This document shows, piece by piece, positions 10,792 to 24,800 of a stretch of DNA of 64,000 nucleotides. Every line of letters begins with the position of its first letter. The first letter of the stretch is position 1. Source of the stretch: Certhia americana (Eukaryota > Chordata > Aves > Passeriformes > Certhiidae); NCBI GenBank assembly GCA_018697195.1, contig CM031879.1, forward strand, positions 36,195,408 through 36,259,407, read 5' to 3'. A program made the translations under genes and the position numbers. The notes under the pieces were generated by a model. The model worked only from the letters and a program-made list of their open reading frames with translations, did not search any database and was not told the DNA's origin.

Positions 10792-13012
10792 GTAAGAATA
10801 AAATATATTTTTAGTTTGTGTTGGCACCACTCCACCTTCCTAAAATGCTTTTAATTAAGGATTTGTATAAAATATGAATATTCTGTCCCATTTTTACCAT
10901 AAAGTCCTAATTCTCATACAGGTTCCTGATACTTATATTCCACACATGCTTAATGTTTTTAACTTTGTTTTTGTGCTAACTTTGGATCTTGAGATAACCT
11001 GGCAGCAAAACTTCATCACTTCTAATTAATCCAGATTAGCCTATCAGACCTGTTCTTCTGAGGATCCAAATAATTTCAATTAGCTTCATTTTAAGGGCAG
11101 TAAATCCAATAATAAATTATTAAGTGGAGTCTTCATGTCTGGAAAACTGGTTTGATAAACAACACTTGCTAAATTGTTTTTAAATATAAATAGCCTTTTG
11201 GATTGTCCACTGTGAAGTCCAGTTAGATGAACTGACTCCAAGACTTTCAGAAATAGCACTTTAGTCATATAGCTCTCTGAGCTATAGCTGGCAGCTGTCT
11301 AAAGACTTTGTAATACTCTCAGACAAGAAGCATTTAGTGACTGTGATTCATATGGAGTCTTATTAATCTTTTTACTGTGTTTATGGCTAGTCAACTACAT
11401 TTAATAAGATGAAACCTCCTTAGAATACTGTGAAAGTGACAGACACAAAATCTGAGCCTCAGTATAATCACCATGCATTTATTGAATCATTTGCAATCCA
11501 AGTCATGTTCTCCCATGCTGAGGTCTTTGCCTTTCTGTTCACATTCAAATAAAATGTAAATAAGGTGCATAATTGTGTAGCTGGCAAGGATTTTGGAGTA
11601 TAGTGATTTGGCTGAACTTGCATAATAGCAAACTGCTGAAACTGGGTTTAAAAATGGAAATTAAATAGAAAAAAAGTGCATTTGTTAAATGCATTTTTTA
11701 AAGGTATAAGTGTTTGCAGCTTTTTTCTGCCAAGCATCAAAAGGTAAGGGGAAATTTTTTGAGTATTAATGAAATAAGTAATGGGGTCTTATTGTTCAAA
11801 AAATGTGCAGGTGTAGAATAAGTTTTTTCTCTGATTTTCAAGCTTTTTGAAACAGTCCATAGAAAGAATATATGCAATTTCCTTAATAATAGTTATTATT
11901 TTAATTATTCATATTACAGCAGCACCTAGTGGCCCTGTCTGAGAACTTTGGTAACTTCAGCATGGAACTCTAGAATTACACACACAGATCAAGAGATAAT
12001 TGCTCTCTACTTTAATCATGTTAAAACTTGCCATTCCAAGGCAAGACATACAAGGAGGCACAAAAGCACAGGGAAGTGGTGTGAGTTTCCAAGGTTTTGT
12101 AAGTGGTTAGTGGCTGTCTAGGACTACTTAGGGACCCAACACTGTTGTCTGTGGAGCTTCATTTCCATGAGAGAAAGATGAGCTGCAGAGAGAACTATTC
12201 ACTCTAGCAATGTTTGCATCTCCAAAACAACATTGGCGTATGTTTCCTGCTGCAGTTTTATGTGGAAAAGAGATTCTGGATTTCATCTCTAGCTCCACGC
12301 AGCTATGGAGGAAACGTGGTCAGTGCATGTCCATGCTGCAGCAATACCTTTGGGTCTCTTTGTGTCCATCTTTTTTCTCCCATAAGCCCATCTCTCATCT
12401 CAGCCAGGCCGAAGAATATGTCTCAGGTGTTCTGGGTGTTAAACCAAGTGCTTTGTAAACTGTGCTAGGAAGTTTTAAATATTCTGAAGTTTAAAGTCAT
12501 TCAAACTTATCATTTTTTCTCTCAGAGACCCAAGGTTTTGAGCCTGCTCTCTATTTGTTTCCTCTGGGCTCTGCACTGGTCTAACCTAGCCAAAGGCACA
12601 ATTTTACCATATTTTCAGGTAATTTTCCTGGGCAGTGCTCAATTTTGCCATCTCACTCAGTTAATGGTAGGGCAATTCTCTTCTCCATATAGCAGTGGAC
12701 TCCTAAAGTATTTGTGATATGCAGAGGAAAAAGTATAACAGTAGTCAAAGCTAGTTTGCATGTTGTATGTTTGACATACATCAATATGTAGCAATATGTC
12801 CTGTCAGAACTTGCTAGAACATCAGTCATCAAACCAGCAACAGTCAAAATACTCCAATGACATTTGTTTGCCATTCAATCAGTGCTTAAATTTTAAGGTT
12901 TTTAGTTAATAAACCTCAAGAATCCCACTACCCTCTTCTTGCACACATGTTTTCATAATCCTTGCTCTCATAACTTGCAATTAAGGGGAAATGTTTTCTC
13001 TATTCATCTGCC

Positions 13013-13060
13013 ATTTGATACCCTTTCCAGGAGGCCTTTGATACCCATTTCCAGGAGGCC
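13013..13060. repeat. Imperfect two-copy 25-bp direct repeat
   Basis: TTTGATACCCTTTCCAGGAG and TTTGATACCCATTTCCAGGA, each followed by the rest of AGGCC, lie head to tail with a one-base length difference. This is a small local duplication inside the intron. Confidence 0.85.
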
Positions 13061-16000
13061 TAAGGTATTTTATGAGCTTTAAAAAAGCTAGGGAGCACAG
13101 ACATAGATTGTCTGCTGTTGGAAATTCTTGATACATTCTGTGGATGATATTGATACCAGTTCATAATTAATGACTACAAATATTCCCAAGTTCTGTTCCA
13201 CTCATAATTTAGTTTTCCTCTTGCCAATGGCATCATCTTTCAAGTGATTTTTGAGGCCTCTCAATTCAGCTGTTATCTTAAATTGTAAACATATTTTAAT
13301 GTTTGTTTTAAATGTACATAAAATGCTTGGGGTTTAGTTTTCCTTTAGTTAGTTCTACTGCAAAGTCTTGCACCCTATGCTCATTTTGGCACTGATATAT
13401 AAAGTACTTGCAGACAAGTTGAATTGGCTCCATAGGTCTAAGTTCATAAAAACCAAAGACCTGTGAAGCCCATCAGCACCCAGTTTCTGAATAGTTTTAC
13501 CAGGTTTCATCATGTTCACCCATTTGATGTTGCACACAGAATCTAAGAATCTGAATGGTACTGGGGGATAAATTATTTTATATTCAAATCTCAGAAGCTT
13601 TAAATAAATTAAATTTATAAGAGAATTGAGGAGGTTTGCTTGTCTGCTCAGTCAGTCTACTATGGTGAAAAGATTTTAGTATTTCCTATGAATTGTTTTC
13701 ATAAATATAATAAGGGTTTAAACCGCTGTGTATTGCAGCATATGTTGTTTGTCCGCAGTGTCATGTCTAGGAGTCTTGCCTAATTTTTCCTTACAGCTAT
13801 GCTTTCAAGGAGCAATATAGAATTTCTATTTTTTCATCATCTCTTTGAATACCTTCAATGGAAAATATTACCACATGAATTTCCATCTGTTCCTTGTATA
13901 ATTTGATCCATAAGTCCATCAATTAAGACATTTCATATCATCTTTATTTAGAAAATAATGGAATTTCAAGGGTTTACCTGTTGATAAAATCTAAAGCTAA
14001 TTCCTTTCTGCTTCTTTGTAACCTATTTGTTTCTTTAATTTCTCTTTTATGTTCCCTCATCATTAGAAAAAGCAAGGTAGCTTTCTGGGTAGAAAATATG
14101 ATATAAAGCTTTTATGCAATGGTTCAAAAAGTAAGATTTTTTTTTTCCTCTTGAGCACAGGATAAATATAATGGAACAGCTCCAGTATTTCAGCTTTTAA
14201 CACATCACATCAAACATACAGTAAGCATGCAAAACATACTAATACTAATTCACTCTATCCTGGGATAGTTGGAACTAATGCAAGAGAATCAAAAGGTGTT
14301 AGACTGAAAATCCTTTAATGGTGGCATTTGCAGTTTTGTCCCTAGTGACTTCTACAAAACTCACGTTTCTATTCTTTCCTCATGCAATTTACTGTGCTGT
14401 CAGCAGCATAAATCGTAAAATAAATTCAAAGATGACAAAAATTTTTAGTTTACTGCACTTCAAATTGATTTTTCCTTCAGATATTAATGCTGCCTTAAAA
14501 GGTATTTTTTCTTAGAACTCGTTCTTGCCAATTCCCACAAGAACTGTCTCTGCCAATATCTATCTAGGTACAAAAGCATTCTTAATTTTTGTTGGTAGCA
14601 AAGGTTTTCGCATAGTTATGATAGTGCTGGAGTGACCTTTCTAATTAGAGTCTCCTAGTGTTGTTGTATGCACTTCATGAAGACTGTCTTTTATTTTGTC
14701 AGTCTGATCTTTGGCACGCTTTTCTACCAGTTTATACAACCAAAGGTATTCATCAAAGGTAATTTTTATGATTTAGAATACAGACATGCTGCAGTCCCAC
14801 AGAGAAAGTAGAGTTTGCTAAACATACAGGTCTTGTTCATCCTGGAAATCAGGGAGTGGAGAAGAGGTGTTGGAGCTGTAGAACATTGCCAAATTAATAA
14901 GAATATTTAGTAAAAAGCTTTAGTTATCAGAACTAGCACAAATTTTGGGTGAGCAGCAGAGTATCTGGTAAAAGTGGGAATTGATGTGACTATGTTTAGA
15001 ACTAATAAGATAATTTCTACAACATAGTACTTGATTTCATTAATAATGCCTTAAAAAGACTCTTTTAAAAGACTCTCTTTCTTTCTCTTTAAAAATACTC
15101 TAATAAATTAAAAATATTTTCTAAAAAGACAGAAGTATGCCAAAAATGTTGCTTTATTGTATGAGAATGAAGAAAAGTTGGGTACATTAACGAGAGGAAG
15201 GTGGAGTAGGTGAATCAGTCTCTGCTTAACCAGGGAGCTTTTTCTGTGAGAGAGAAAGTTAAAGAAGTAAGTGAGGCCTAATGACAGGCAAAGGTACCAT
15301 TTATATACTGGAATGTATTAACGTGTGTATACTGGTATTGCTTTATCATTTATTGTTCTAGATGTGCTCTGCAGTGTTCCTGTAGTCCTGCAGAAGCCCA
15401 TGATGGCTCCATCTCTGCTTATATGCTTGGGTTTTTCTCTAGAGAAGGACAAGGTTGCAAGAGGATGGCATGCATGCAGGTCTTTTCCTAACAGGGAGTC
15501 AGCCTGTGGACAGGATAAATGGGTGGAAACTACAACTTCTTAATGTACCATGTGTCCTTCAGACCTCCTCTGACATGGATGTGCTGGGCAGACACTGTGC
15601 AGTAGCACCCATCCATGTCCAGCAATGTCAATATCCAAGGATGAGAACATCAGCATGATATTCTGTGTCTAAAAATTGTTTGGGAAAAACAGGAAAATTG
15701 TGTATAAAGTAAGCATTGAGGGTTCTCCTAAGGTTCATGAATTCCGCATGAGAATGTGTGTGGTATGGTAGTGTGTAGTCCTTTGAGGAATGGGAAGCCT
15801 GAAAATGTCATCCCTGTGTCCACTGACAAGTGGACCCATATCTGTGCTCTTCCTGCCTGCACAGTTTTTGTATAAGAATCTCCTGGCTTTACTGGTGCAG
15901 TTGTTGGTGAGACTGGCTGTATGGATTCAAGATGTACTTCCTATGCTGTGGAGCAGCTCCAGGTGCTTTGGAGCAGCTTCAGGTAAGCCTTCCACACAAG

Positions 16001-18859
16001 TATGACAGACTGAAATATATACAGAAATTTGGCTGGGTGAAAAAATATGGCCCCTTGGGAAACTGGGAATTCAATCTGAATTTTGAAAACTAACCCCAGC
16101 TCCTTTAATGTGTGGGGCAGTTTCTTCCTGCAGTGACACCCATATGACCCCTTCTGACATCTGTATGACCCCCTTGTTTTTATAGTCTGACCACATTGTC
16201 ACACTTTTGTGCAGCCTCAAGCCAGTTTGTTGTCCAGCTGGGAATTTTATGAGGACATTTTTCCCTCAGTGTAGATAAGCCTATCCCCAAAAGCTAGCAA
16301 GCTTCCATCGATTGCTTTTCTTTTTTGGACTTTTTAAGTGGTGGCAGAAGCATCATGATCCCCATTCCCTGGGAAAATTGGGTTGTGGTAATTCACAGCT
16401 TATATGTTCTTTGGTGTCCTGCCTCACAAGGATTTACTTACCTGTTAATTACACATTTCTGAATCCAGCTCTTGTGGTTTGGCAGAAATAAATCTCATGC
16501 AATAATTTTTTGGGCGTAACTGTGGGTTACATATACTTTAGAGCCACACTGGTAACAAACACTTCAGTCTGTTCTCTCCTGCCTTGCAACACTGGCAGCT
16601 CCAGGTGGAAGAGCAGGCAAGGCTGACATAGCTCCATTATATCCATGAAAGTATATAAGCAGGTGTTTTTCTGTGAGGGACATGACACTCCTCAACCTGA
16701 TACACATTCATATTTCCCATTTTATGATGGCACTTTCAAGTATATTTTTTTTACTTAACTAGCTGTGCTTTGTGAGTTTCCTCTCTAGACAGCTGATTTA
16801 CATTAAATTTTTAACCTTTCTGGGATTCCAAGAACCCAAGGGCCCAAGACTGTCATAGCCAGAAGCATGTCCTAACTAGCCTTCTGAAGATGCTTTCTTG
16901 GACGGGTCCTCTCATTTCCTAGGTAGGTTCAGGGTGTGGTCTTTTTAAGAACTAATCCCATTCCCACATCCTTCCCCAGTGACTGTCCTCAGATGTTTGA
17001 GGGAAGAATTTCTTAAACACATCCAGACTCTTGTAATCCACTGTTCAGTGTACAATGTACAAGATGGCTTCAGAGCATTTGTAATTTGTTTGGCATTCAG
17101 TGAATGCTGAAGCCAACTATCATTGAAGTCTCCCGTATTTAAAACTCTTGAATCATGAATGATGAGTGCAGGACAAAGTTTTAGAAGCTGAACTTCAGGA
17201 TTGGAGTTTCCTTCTTTGTTTTAGACATCAACAAAGCCATTTGATAAACTTGTGTATGCAGTGGGCTCATGCCTTTTTTTATGTAATCCTCTCTTCCACA
17301 GAAATTTAGACATTCTCTGCCAAAAAGCAATGCATGTAGCAATGTGTATATCTGCAGTGAAAATACGCAAATAAATAATGCAAATTAAAGGATAGTTACA
17401 GGAAGTAACATCTTCATTAGTGTGGGCATTGAAGTTTATTTTTTTCGTTTGCAGATGAAATTAACTTGACATAATGACTAGAGTAAAAATGAAAAAAGAG
17501 TGTATCAAGACTAGAGATATGTGTAACCTCAAAAAAAAAAGATCAAGGGAATAATGAGGATCTATATAAGAATACATTTTGGGAATAATTGTGACTATAT
17601 GAATGGACAGACTAAAGAAAGGAAAGAGAACAGTTTTTGTAAGGGCAAGGTTAAAGGTGTTAACAATGTTTGAATTCTTGTTTCAAGTTTTGCTGATAAG
17701 ACATTATTAATGTTATTAACACAGCCAATTTGAGTAAGATGAGAGGCAAACTGGTTTAGCATGGAACTGGAAGAGGAGAAATTCCAAGAGCTTTTGTAAA
17801 CAAACACTAAAATTTCCAGGAACTCAAGAAATTTAAGAGAAAATATAGGTGGGATGATAGTTGGACAGACAGAGTAACAGTTGCCTTTTTGTGGTAGACC
17901 AAGCATATTTTTACTCTGAGAGAACAAGGAAGCTGAGGAAAGGATGGAAGAACTTCTGCAAGTGTGAGATTAGTAGAGAATAAAGAATGTAACACTTCAT
18001 TCATCCTGCCTAGGAATGTTATTGTCTTAGAATGAAAGGGGAGGAAAAGGCAACAAAATCCTCTTTTCTTTTGATATGGTTTGATTCTAGTTTGACTTTT
18101 TGTGAGACTTCTCTATTCTGCACTGAAACAAGCAGTTCTCTTTACATTTAGAACATTACTTTTGAGAACATTAAAAGGACCACAAGATTTATAACAGTCT
18201 CTCTTCACAGAATAGCTCAGAGTTACTCACTGGTATCAGGCACTGAGATTCATATTCCCCTGAGTCACTCACATTTGACTGTCTGAAGCCATAAAAGAAA
18301 ATGCTGCAGGAACACATCCTGAGTGTTATTTTACTAGGCTAGAAGTACATTATTCATGAAGTATAAATCGTGCGTTGTTATTAGGCTTTTTGTTTACACT
18401 TACAAATCCCTTGTGTTATTACTGTGTAGAATCATATGAGAATAACTCATCTAGATGTTAATGAAATAATCATGTAATGAAAAGTACATATGTTGTGATG
18501 AATACTTATACAGTTCCCATGAATTCTACTGAGTCATTAGATTATAGTTGGGTTTGCTTGGTTAAGACTGGAATTAGGGTTTTGCACACTTTGCCTCTGT
18601 AGACCAAGACTACCAAACTAAAAGGTCTTTTTGCTCCTTAAAGTCAGTTGTTTTCCCTAAAGCACTGCCTTCCTTCTCCCTCTCCACCCTGCAATTCCCT
18701 GAAACCCACAATCTCTATCTGGAATATGCCACTCATGCCCCTGAGATATGACCATCTCACCCATCTGTCTCTTCTGTATCTCTGTTTGAAGAGATACAGT
18801 TTACAGTCTCTCAATTTCACCCCTCTGTAATTAGCTTCCCATGCTCTTCAATTTTTTTA

Positions 18860-18885
18860 TTTTTTTTTTTTTTTTTTTTTTTTTT
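18860..18885. repeat. Poly-T run (about 26 T)
   Basis: This is a long pure T run, preceded by AATTTTTTTA and followed by GTGGTGGTG. No retroelement body is recognisable beside it. Length in an assembly may be unreliable. Confidence 0.85.
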
Positions 18886-21800
18886 GTGGTGGTGATTTTT
18901 ATTTTCCCCCTCAGAAATGTCATGTGAACATTCCCTGGAATTTTGGAATAGAACAAATATATATTTGCAATGCATATGCTTAGAAAAAGAGGTGAGGAAT
19001 AAATGGCCTTGAAACCTCCATTAATAGCAATACATTGAAAATAAACATGCAGTTAAAGTACATACACACAAATTGACTATGACATACATTCTAGAAAGCA
19101 CCCGTGGTTATAAGATTTTATAAACAGATTTTTCCCAGATAGCAGCAGTAGATTACAGTAAATATGTCTGCTTCACAATGGTGTTTTTTTATCATCTTCT
19201 ATAGGGAGAGTATGTTATAAATAACAGGAATGTCTAGAATGTTTACTGGATTTAAAAATAGGGAAGAAAGTGCATGATATTTAGCTGAACAAGAAAATCA
19301 ACAATGTATCTAAAGTGGTTTTATTTTATAGTATAACCAAACAAGGTTCTCTGGTAATGTTGAGATTTTGTCAGCTTTCTAGATGTTTTCAAATGTCTGA
19401 TTATTTTGGAACTGTGGAAAAATGCCAGTTCTCTTATAGTTATAGTTGAAGACTTCTTTTTAAATATTTTCTAACCACTCCCACTTCTACTTAGACTTTT
19501 GTAATTTTTGAGTGCTGAATGTTATTTAGAGAAGGTTATTGTTCTGTGTCTGTGGAGCTTTGAGTTTCTTTGGAGAGGTAGACTTTTCACAAAACAACAT
19601 CTCTTAACATTGAGGCTTTCACTCACCCTTTTCTTCTTAATAATCTGCCACTGCCTCTCCTGACAATGGAGAGTTCCGAAGCTTCAGTAGCATCCAAGTC
19701 TTTTGAGAAAGAACGCGACCATGTGTTGTAGTGTGTGGCTCACACTCATGGCCATGAATCTCTGTGAAGTGCCTTGTGCAGTTCTGATTGAACTCTCAGT
19801 GATTTTGTTCACTTACAAAGGTATTTAAGCGACTCTACCTCTTATTTGTGAATCAAACTTTCAAATGGGAACTTTCAAATTCTTGGAATTTTTACTTTAT
19901 CTGGACATCTGTGAGAGCATGAGATGGCAACAATTCTACAGATTTGCCAGAAGTAATATCTCTGCTCCTTAAGGTGAGTCCAGATTAAGCTTAGAAAAGA
20001 GCTACTAGACAGATTTTGAGAACTAAGCATTAGCATCTGCAAACAATAAATGAGGGCACACATTATGTATGAGTATCATCAGTTTTTACTTGATTGGGCT
20101 GGGAAATGCAACTGCTTGGAAGATGTTTTAATGGAGATACAGGAACTGTGCAACTGTCCATAAAATGCTATTTGTGGTGTAACGTGTAAAGCAGCAGATG
20201 GTGCCAGAAAGCAGCAAGTTGTGGCTTCCATTGTAATTAAAGGAACTAGCAATGTCAGGGTGGAACAGGATTTGCATTGCGAGTTTAGCTGCAGAAGGGA
20301 AGAAAGAAGACACCTTTCTTTGAATTGTAACCACGTATATATGTTTGAAGTTAAAATAAACACTATCCAACAAATGATCAAGCTTTCGGAGGTATTGTGT
20401 GGTACATTTTGCCTAGGTGACAGTACTGGTCACTCAGTCGTCTTTTAACCACTGTACATACCTGGTATTTAAAAATTTGGTCTTACAGCAAAGAGACTGC
20501 AAGATGTGAGGCTAATAAAGTAACATAGAATATCCTAGCAATCTAGTTGTTAATTACAGACTATCCTGTCTTACTACATTTAAAATTATGTTGTACATTA
20601 GAAAGTCTTAACAATCTCTCCCTGCTCTGCTGTTAGAAAGCAAAATATCAAAAATTCATTGCCTCAAAAAATGTGAGGTTTTTTTGGCAGTATTGCATTA
20701 CTTCCAGAATATAATACAATTACAATGTTAGAAAAGGAAGAGAAAGAATGAAAGGAGGTGCATATTAAAACCACGATGATCTGTCCAGATGTATTTTCTC
20801 ACTCTTCCCTTGATCTTTGCTGGAACAGAAGCTGCCTACATCTGCTGCAGCTTAGTGCAAGCCTGTTTCATGGAAAGAATGCCAAATCTGCTTGATTTTA
20901 CAGTGTCTTTTACATACTCACTGTTTTGTAGTTCCTTGACTTTTATGCACCCTAACCCGCCTAACCTTGTGCTGTTATTTGCCCTTAATTATATATTCCA
21001 AGAACAAACTCCTCTTTGAACCCTGCTGCAAATCCCTTCCACTTACATCCCTTCCCCAATGTGTTATTGCTAGCACACGTGACTAGCACGCAGCAGTGGT
21101 CCGTCAGATCAATATACTCTCTCTGAAAATGACAATGTGAGGGGTGACTTAAAAAGAACAATTCACCCTGGCTTTTTTTTCCTTCATTCTCCTCCTCTTA
21201 CCCCAATATATAAGGTTACTGTTTTAGGAAGTTAGAATGTACTTCTTTGCCTGCTCTTGCAGTATATATTTATGCACTACTGTTGTAATCACCATCTATT
21301 CCATGAAATGTCAAAATGAAATCTGCTGTATTTGTCAGAAAATGTCTCGTGTCCTTCACAATCATGTCCACAGCTGTGGTACCAGATGGAGAGTAGTCAT
21401 GACTTTTTCACTCATTGAAATAACTGCTCTGCCAGCCTTCTGCTGTCAAGAGCCCATGGATCTGACCACTCCCAAGTGGCACCACATAGGATGAGGCACC
21501 TGAAATTCTGTGCTAGTAAAGATTGTCACAAACTTTGAACTGGACTTAGGTACTGATGTTAACTCTAAATGTAAACTTTATTACAGCTGGTGACCCTATT
21601 ATAGGCAATGCTATTAAGGTACAGATGGGTAAATTGGCTTAAATTCACTATAGAACAAACAAGTTATCACAATGACTGCTTATTTCAACAGCATTAACTA
21701 ATCCCTTTTCATGTAAAGGCTTTTGATCAAGTTAATTAAAATATTTACAAATTCTCCTTATTTTATTTTTTAATGTAACTTGTCTGTTTAAATCCACTAT

Positions 21801-24800
21801 GACCTGAAACTTAATACATAAATAGTTAGAATACAGTACAACCACTTTTGTTTCAGTAGAAATAAATAGTATAAATATAAATACAGCAATCTATTTGGCA
21901 GCTTTCTGATATGCAGGAATTATTTAAAACACTCCTAGTCTGAGAAGTCTGCAGACCGTATGATCAACAGATGACCACATGACATAAATCAGAGGTATAC
22001 TTATTTAGACTTGAATTTATTTTAGGTTGGCCCAGTGTCTGGATAAGTATTAGTCTGGGCAAGGTTCATTTTCAGCGTCTGTCCAAGATACTTTTTTTTG
22101 TTATTGGGACAAGGCTGTATTCAATCTCACAAAATGATCACAAATATTTTTCTGCCTTTTTGATACTTTATATCAACTTAAATCATTTGTTTACCTATGC
22201 ATTCCTAGCAACTCTTTCAGGTGGCATCCGGACCAACACCAAACCCACAAAGTTCTGAAAGGTGAATCTGAGCAGTCTTCCTGAAAGAGAAATATATTTG
22301 TATTCTAGCTTGTAGCTTTTTGCAGTCTTTGATTCTATAACAATTAGATTATATTTTGTTTAGGCTTATATTGGCAGCTAATTAGAACTTTGTTTGGATT
22401 ATCCATACCTCTTGATTCTTCAGCGTTTCTTTGGAATTACAATGGGAATGTACAAATGGCTTTTTCCTCTAGAGGGAAAAGAAAACACCACAAGAATTTT
22501 CTTTGTCCCTTGGTTTCCACACTTAAGAAGTGAGACCTATTTGCATGTAATAGTTTATATTAAAATTTTCATAAATAGTTCATGAAGTTAAATAGTTATA
22601 GTCTTCTGTATTCTAAATAACATAACTAACTTACCCACATCCCAGCCTTGTGAGCTGTTTGTCACACAGATTTTCTCAGTAATTTCTCCCAATAACAACT
22701 TTATATTAGGTGTTCATTGTTTTTCTTTTGGTAAGAGCTCTTACTTAGTTCATGGGCAGATCAGCAGTAACACTCCAGGGTAAACATATGTGCAAGGGTG
22801 TTTTCACAGTTCTTGTATATATAAAGCTTCTATTTAGATTTTTTGGCATAAACAGTTTTGAAAGATTTAGATTGTTGCATCATATGAATTAATGTATTTG
22901 AAGATATGTGCCCCCTCTAAAGCCCCTCTAAAATGCTTATTTTTTTTTCAAGTAATACTGGCAGTATTTTGGAACTTTAAAACACTTGGATAACTATTTA
23001 AAAAATTGTTTCCTTCTACACTTTACACTTCATTGGCTACAATTGGGAGTGATATGATAACAAGCCCTAAGTGCTTGTTAAGGCTTCATTTTATAGGCTT
23101 GCGAACTTCTGATATTTCTCTTATAGCACTTGGCTGAGAAGTCAAGAAATACAATCTGACTTTGGTGAGCTTACAAGCAGATATCTCACTGCATTCTGTG
23201 GTTTCAGGTGCTTTTATTGTGCCTGATCGAGAATCTAGACAGGAGATCATCTAAAAATGTGAAAAATTCTTAGCATAGTTATGAGAAAAGGGCAGAGATA
23301 GGCAAGCATGAAATATGTTTAGAAGCATGGCATGAAAACATGTACAGAATGGCCTCATATTCCTATGTATATTATGCTAAACGTGGTTTGAAATGCAATG
23401 CTCAGGTACACTAGCAAAATTGAAAGCCTGAATATGAGTCCGTTGTATTATCCCTGTGGGTTTTAAAGATGTCTGGTTTAATCTGAATGGTTTTAATAAC
23501 CTCTGATGTCAATTTGCCATCAGATTTTCTTGTCTTTGTCTTTAGGGCAATCAATTTGAGTAAGTAATGTGAAAACTAAACATAGAGGGAAACTAGTAGC
23601 TTATGTTCTCTCATACAGATGTTCCCAAGGACTTTAAGTTCCAGCTGGAGGACCAGTCACCATAACTTTAGTCCTACAGAAAACTCTGGGCTGTACTTTC
23701 AGAAGTTGCTAATAACAAGTATTTCTTATCACTTCACTTTTGATGAGCTCAACGTTCTACAAATACTGTATGTAGTATAAATTCTATAACTATTACCAGC
23801 GTAATATGAAAATATATCTAATTAAAAAAACCTTAGAATGTATATAAGCGAAAGGCCAGATGAATAGGGGCAAACTGTTAGTGTCTCTCCTGCACAAGCA
23901 TGACTTCTGGTGTAGTCAAGAGAGAGGGTTCAGAGAGCACACAGTGCATCTGGATGGACTCCAGCTGCAAAGTTCAAGAGATGAAGTGAAATGCCTCGTA
24001 GTTTACTTGTTTACTTACTTTTTAAAGGATTCATTCCATCACTGGTTGTACTGCCCATATTTTTAAAAGCTGCTTTTTGAGTGAGCTGAATGAAGTTGCT
24101 ATGCATTAAGTTGTGGTGGAGGAGAGAACTGGAATTCTTTCAAAGGTTTAATTAAATCTCATAAATGAAGACTCTGTTGTAGACTCTCTTTTGACCTAAT
24201 GGAGAGAGCCTCCTATGTTTTAAAGAAGTGTACTTTTTCACATTGCCCTCCAGTTTTCAAAAGTTGCCAAGTTCCATAAATATTTAGACACTGGCACCTT
24301 GCTGACTCAGAAGTGTTGCATAATTAAAGAAAAAAGATTGTAAAAAGGCTTACTGGAGTAGAGCATTGCTTTAAGAAACCCTGTGTTTAAACAGAGTTCT
24401 TTTTATCGTTACCTTAAAAAAAAGGTGCTCCCAGGGTAGTATTTATCTTCAATTTTGTGTTCTTGGTGCATGTATAAGGCTCTTTCATGGTGGTGGTGGC
24501 AGCCTCAGGCCTGTAGAGATGAGAGTCCTGAAGCATCAAGTTACTTGTAGACCCTGTAAGAGAATTTTGCCGTCTTTTCTTTTGATCCATTCTGCTGTGC
24601 TGCCATATTTAGCTTTCTATTAAATTTGTATAACATATTGAAATACATCCGTGGTTTTCTGAGTTCGGACCCAACACTATATTAAAAAAAAAAATCGAAA
24701 ACTTTCTACTCACAGTTTCTATTATAGTAGCACAAAAGCATTTCAGAAATTACCATTACTGTATTTTGTGCTTTACAATGACTGCTGCAGAGACTACTGT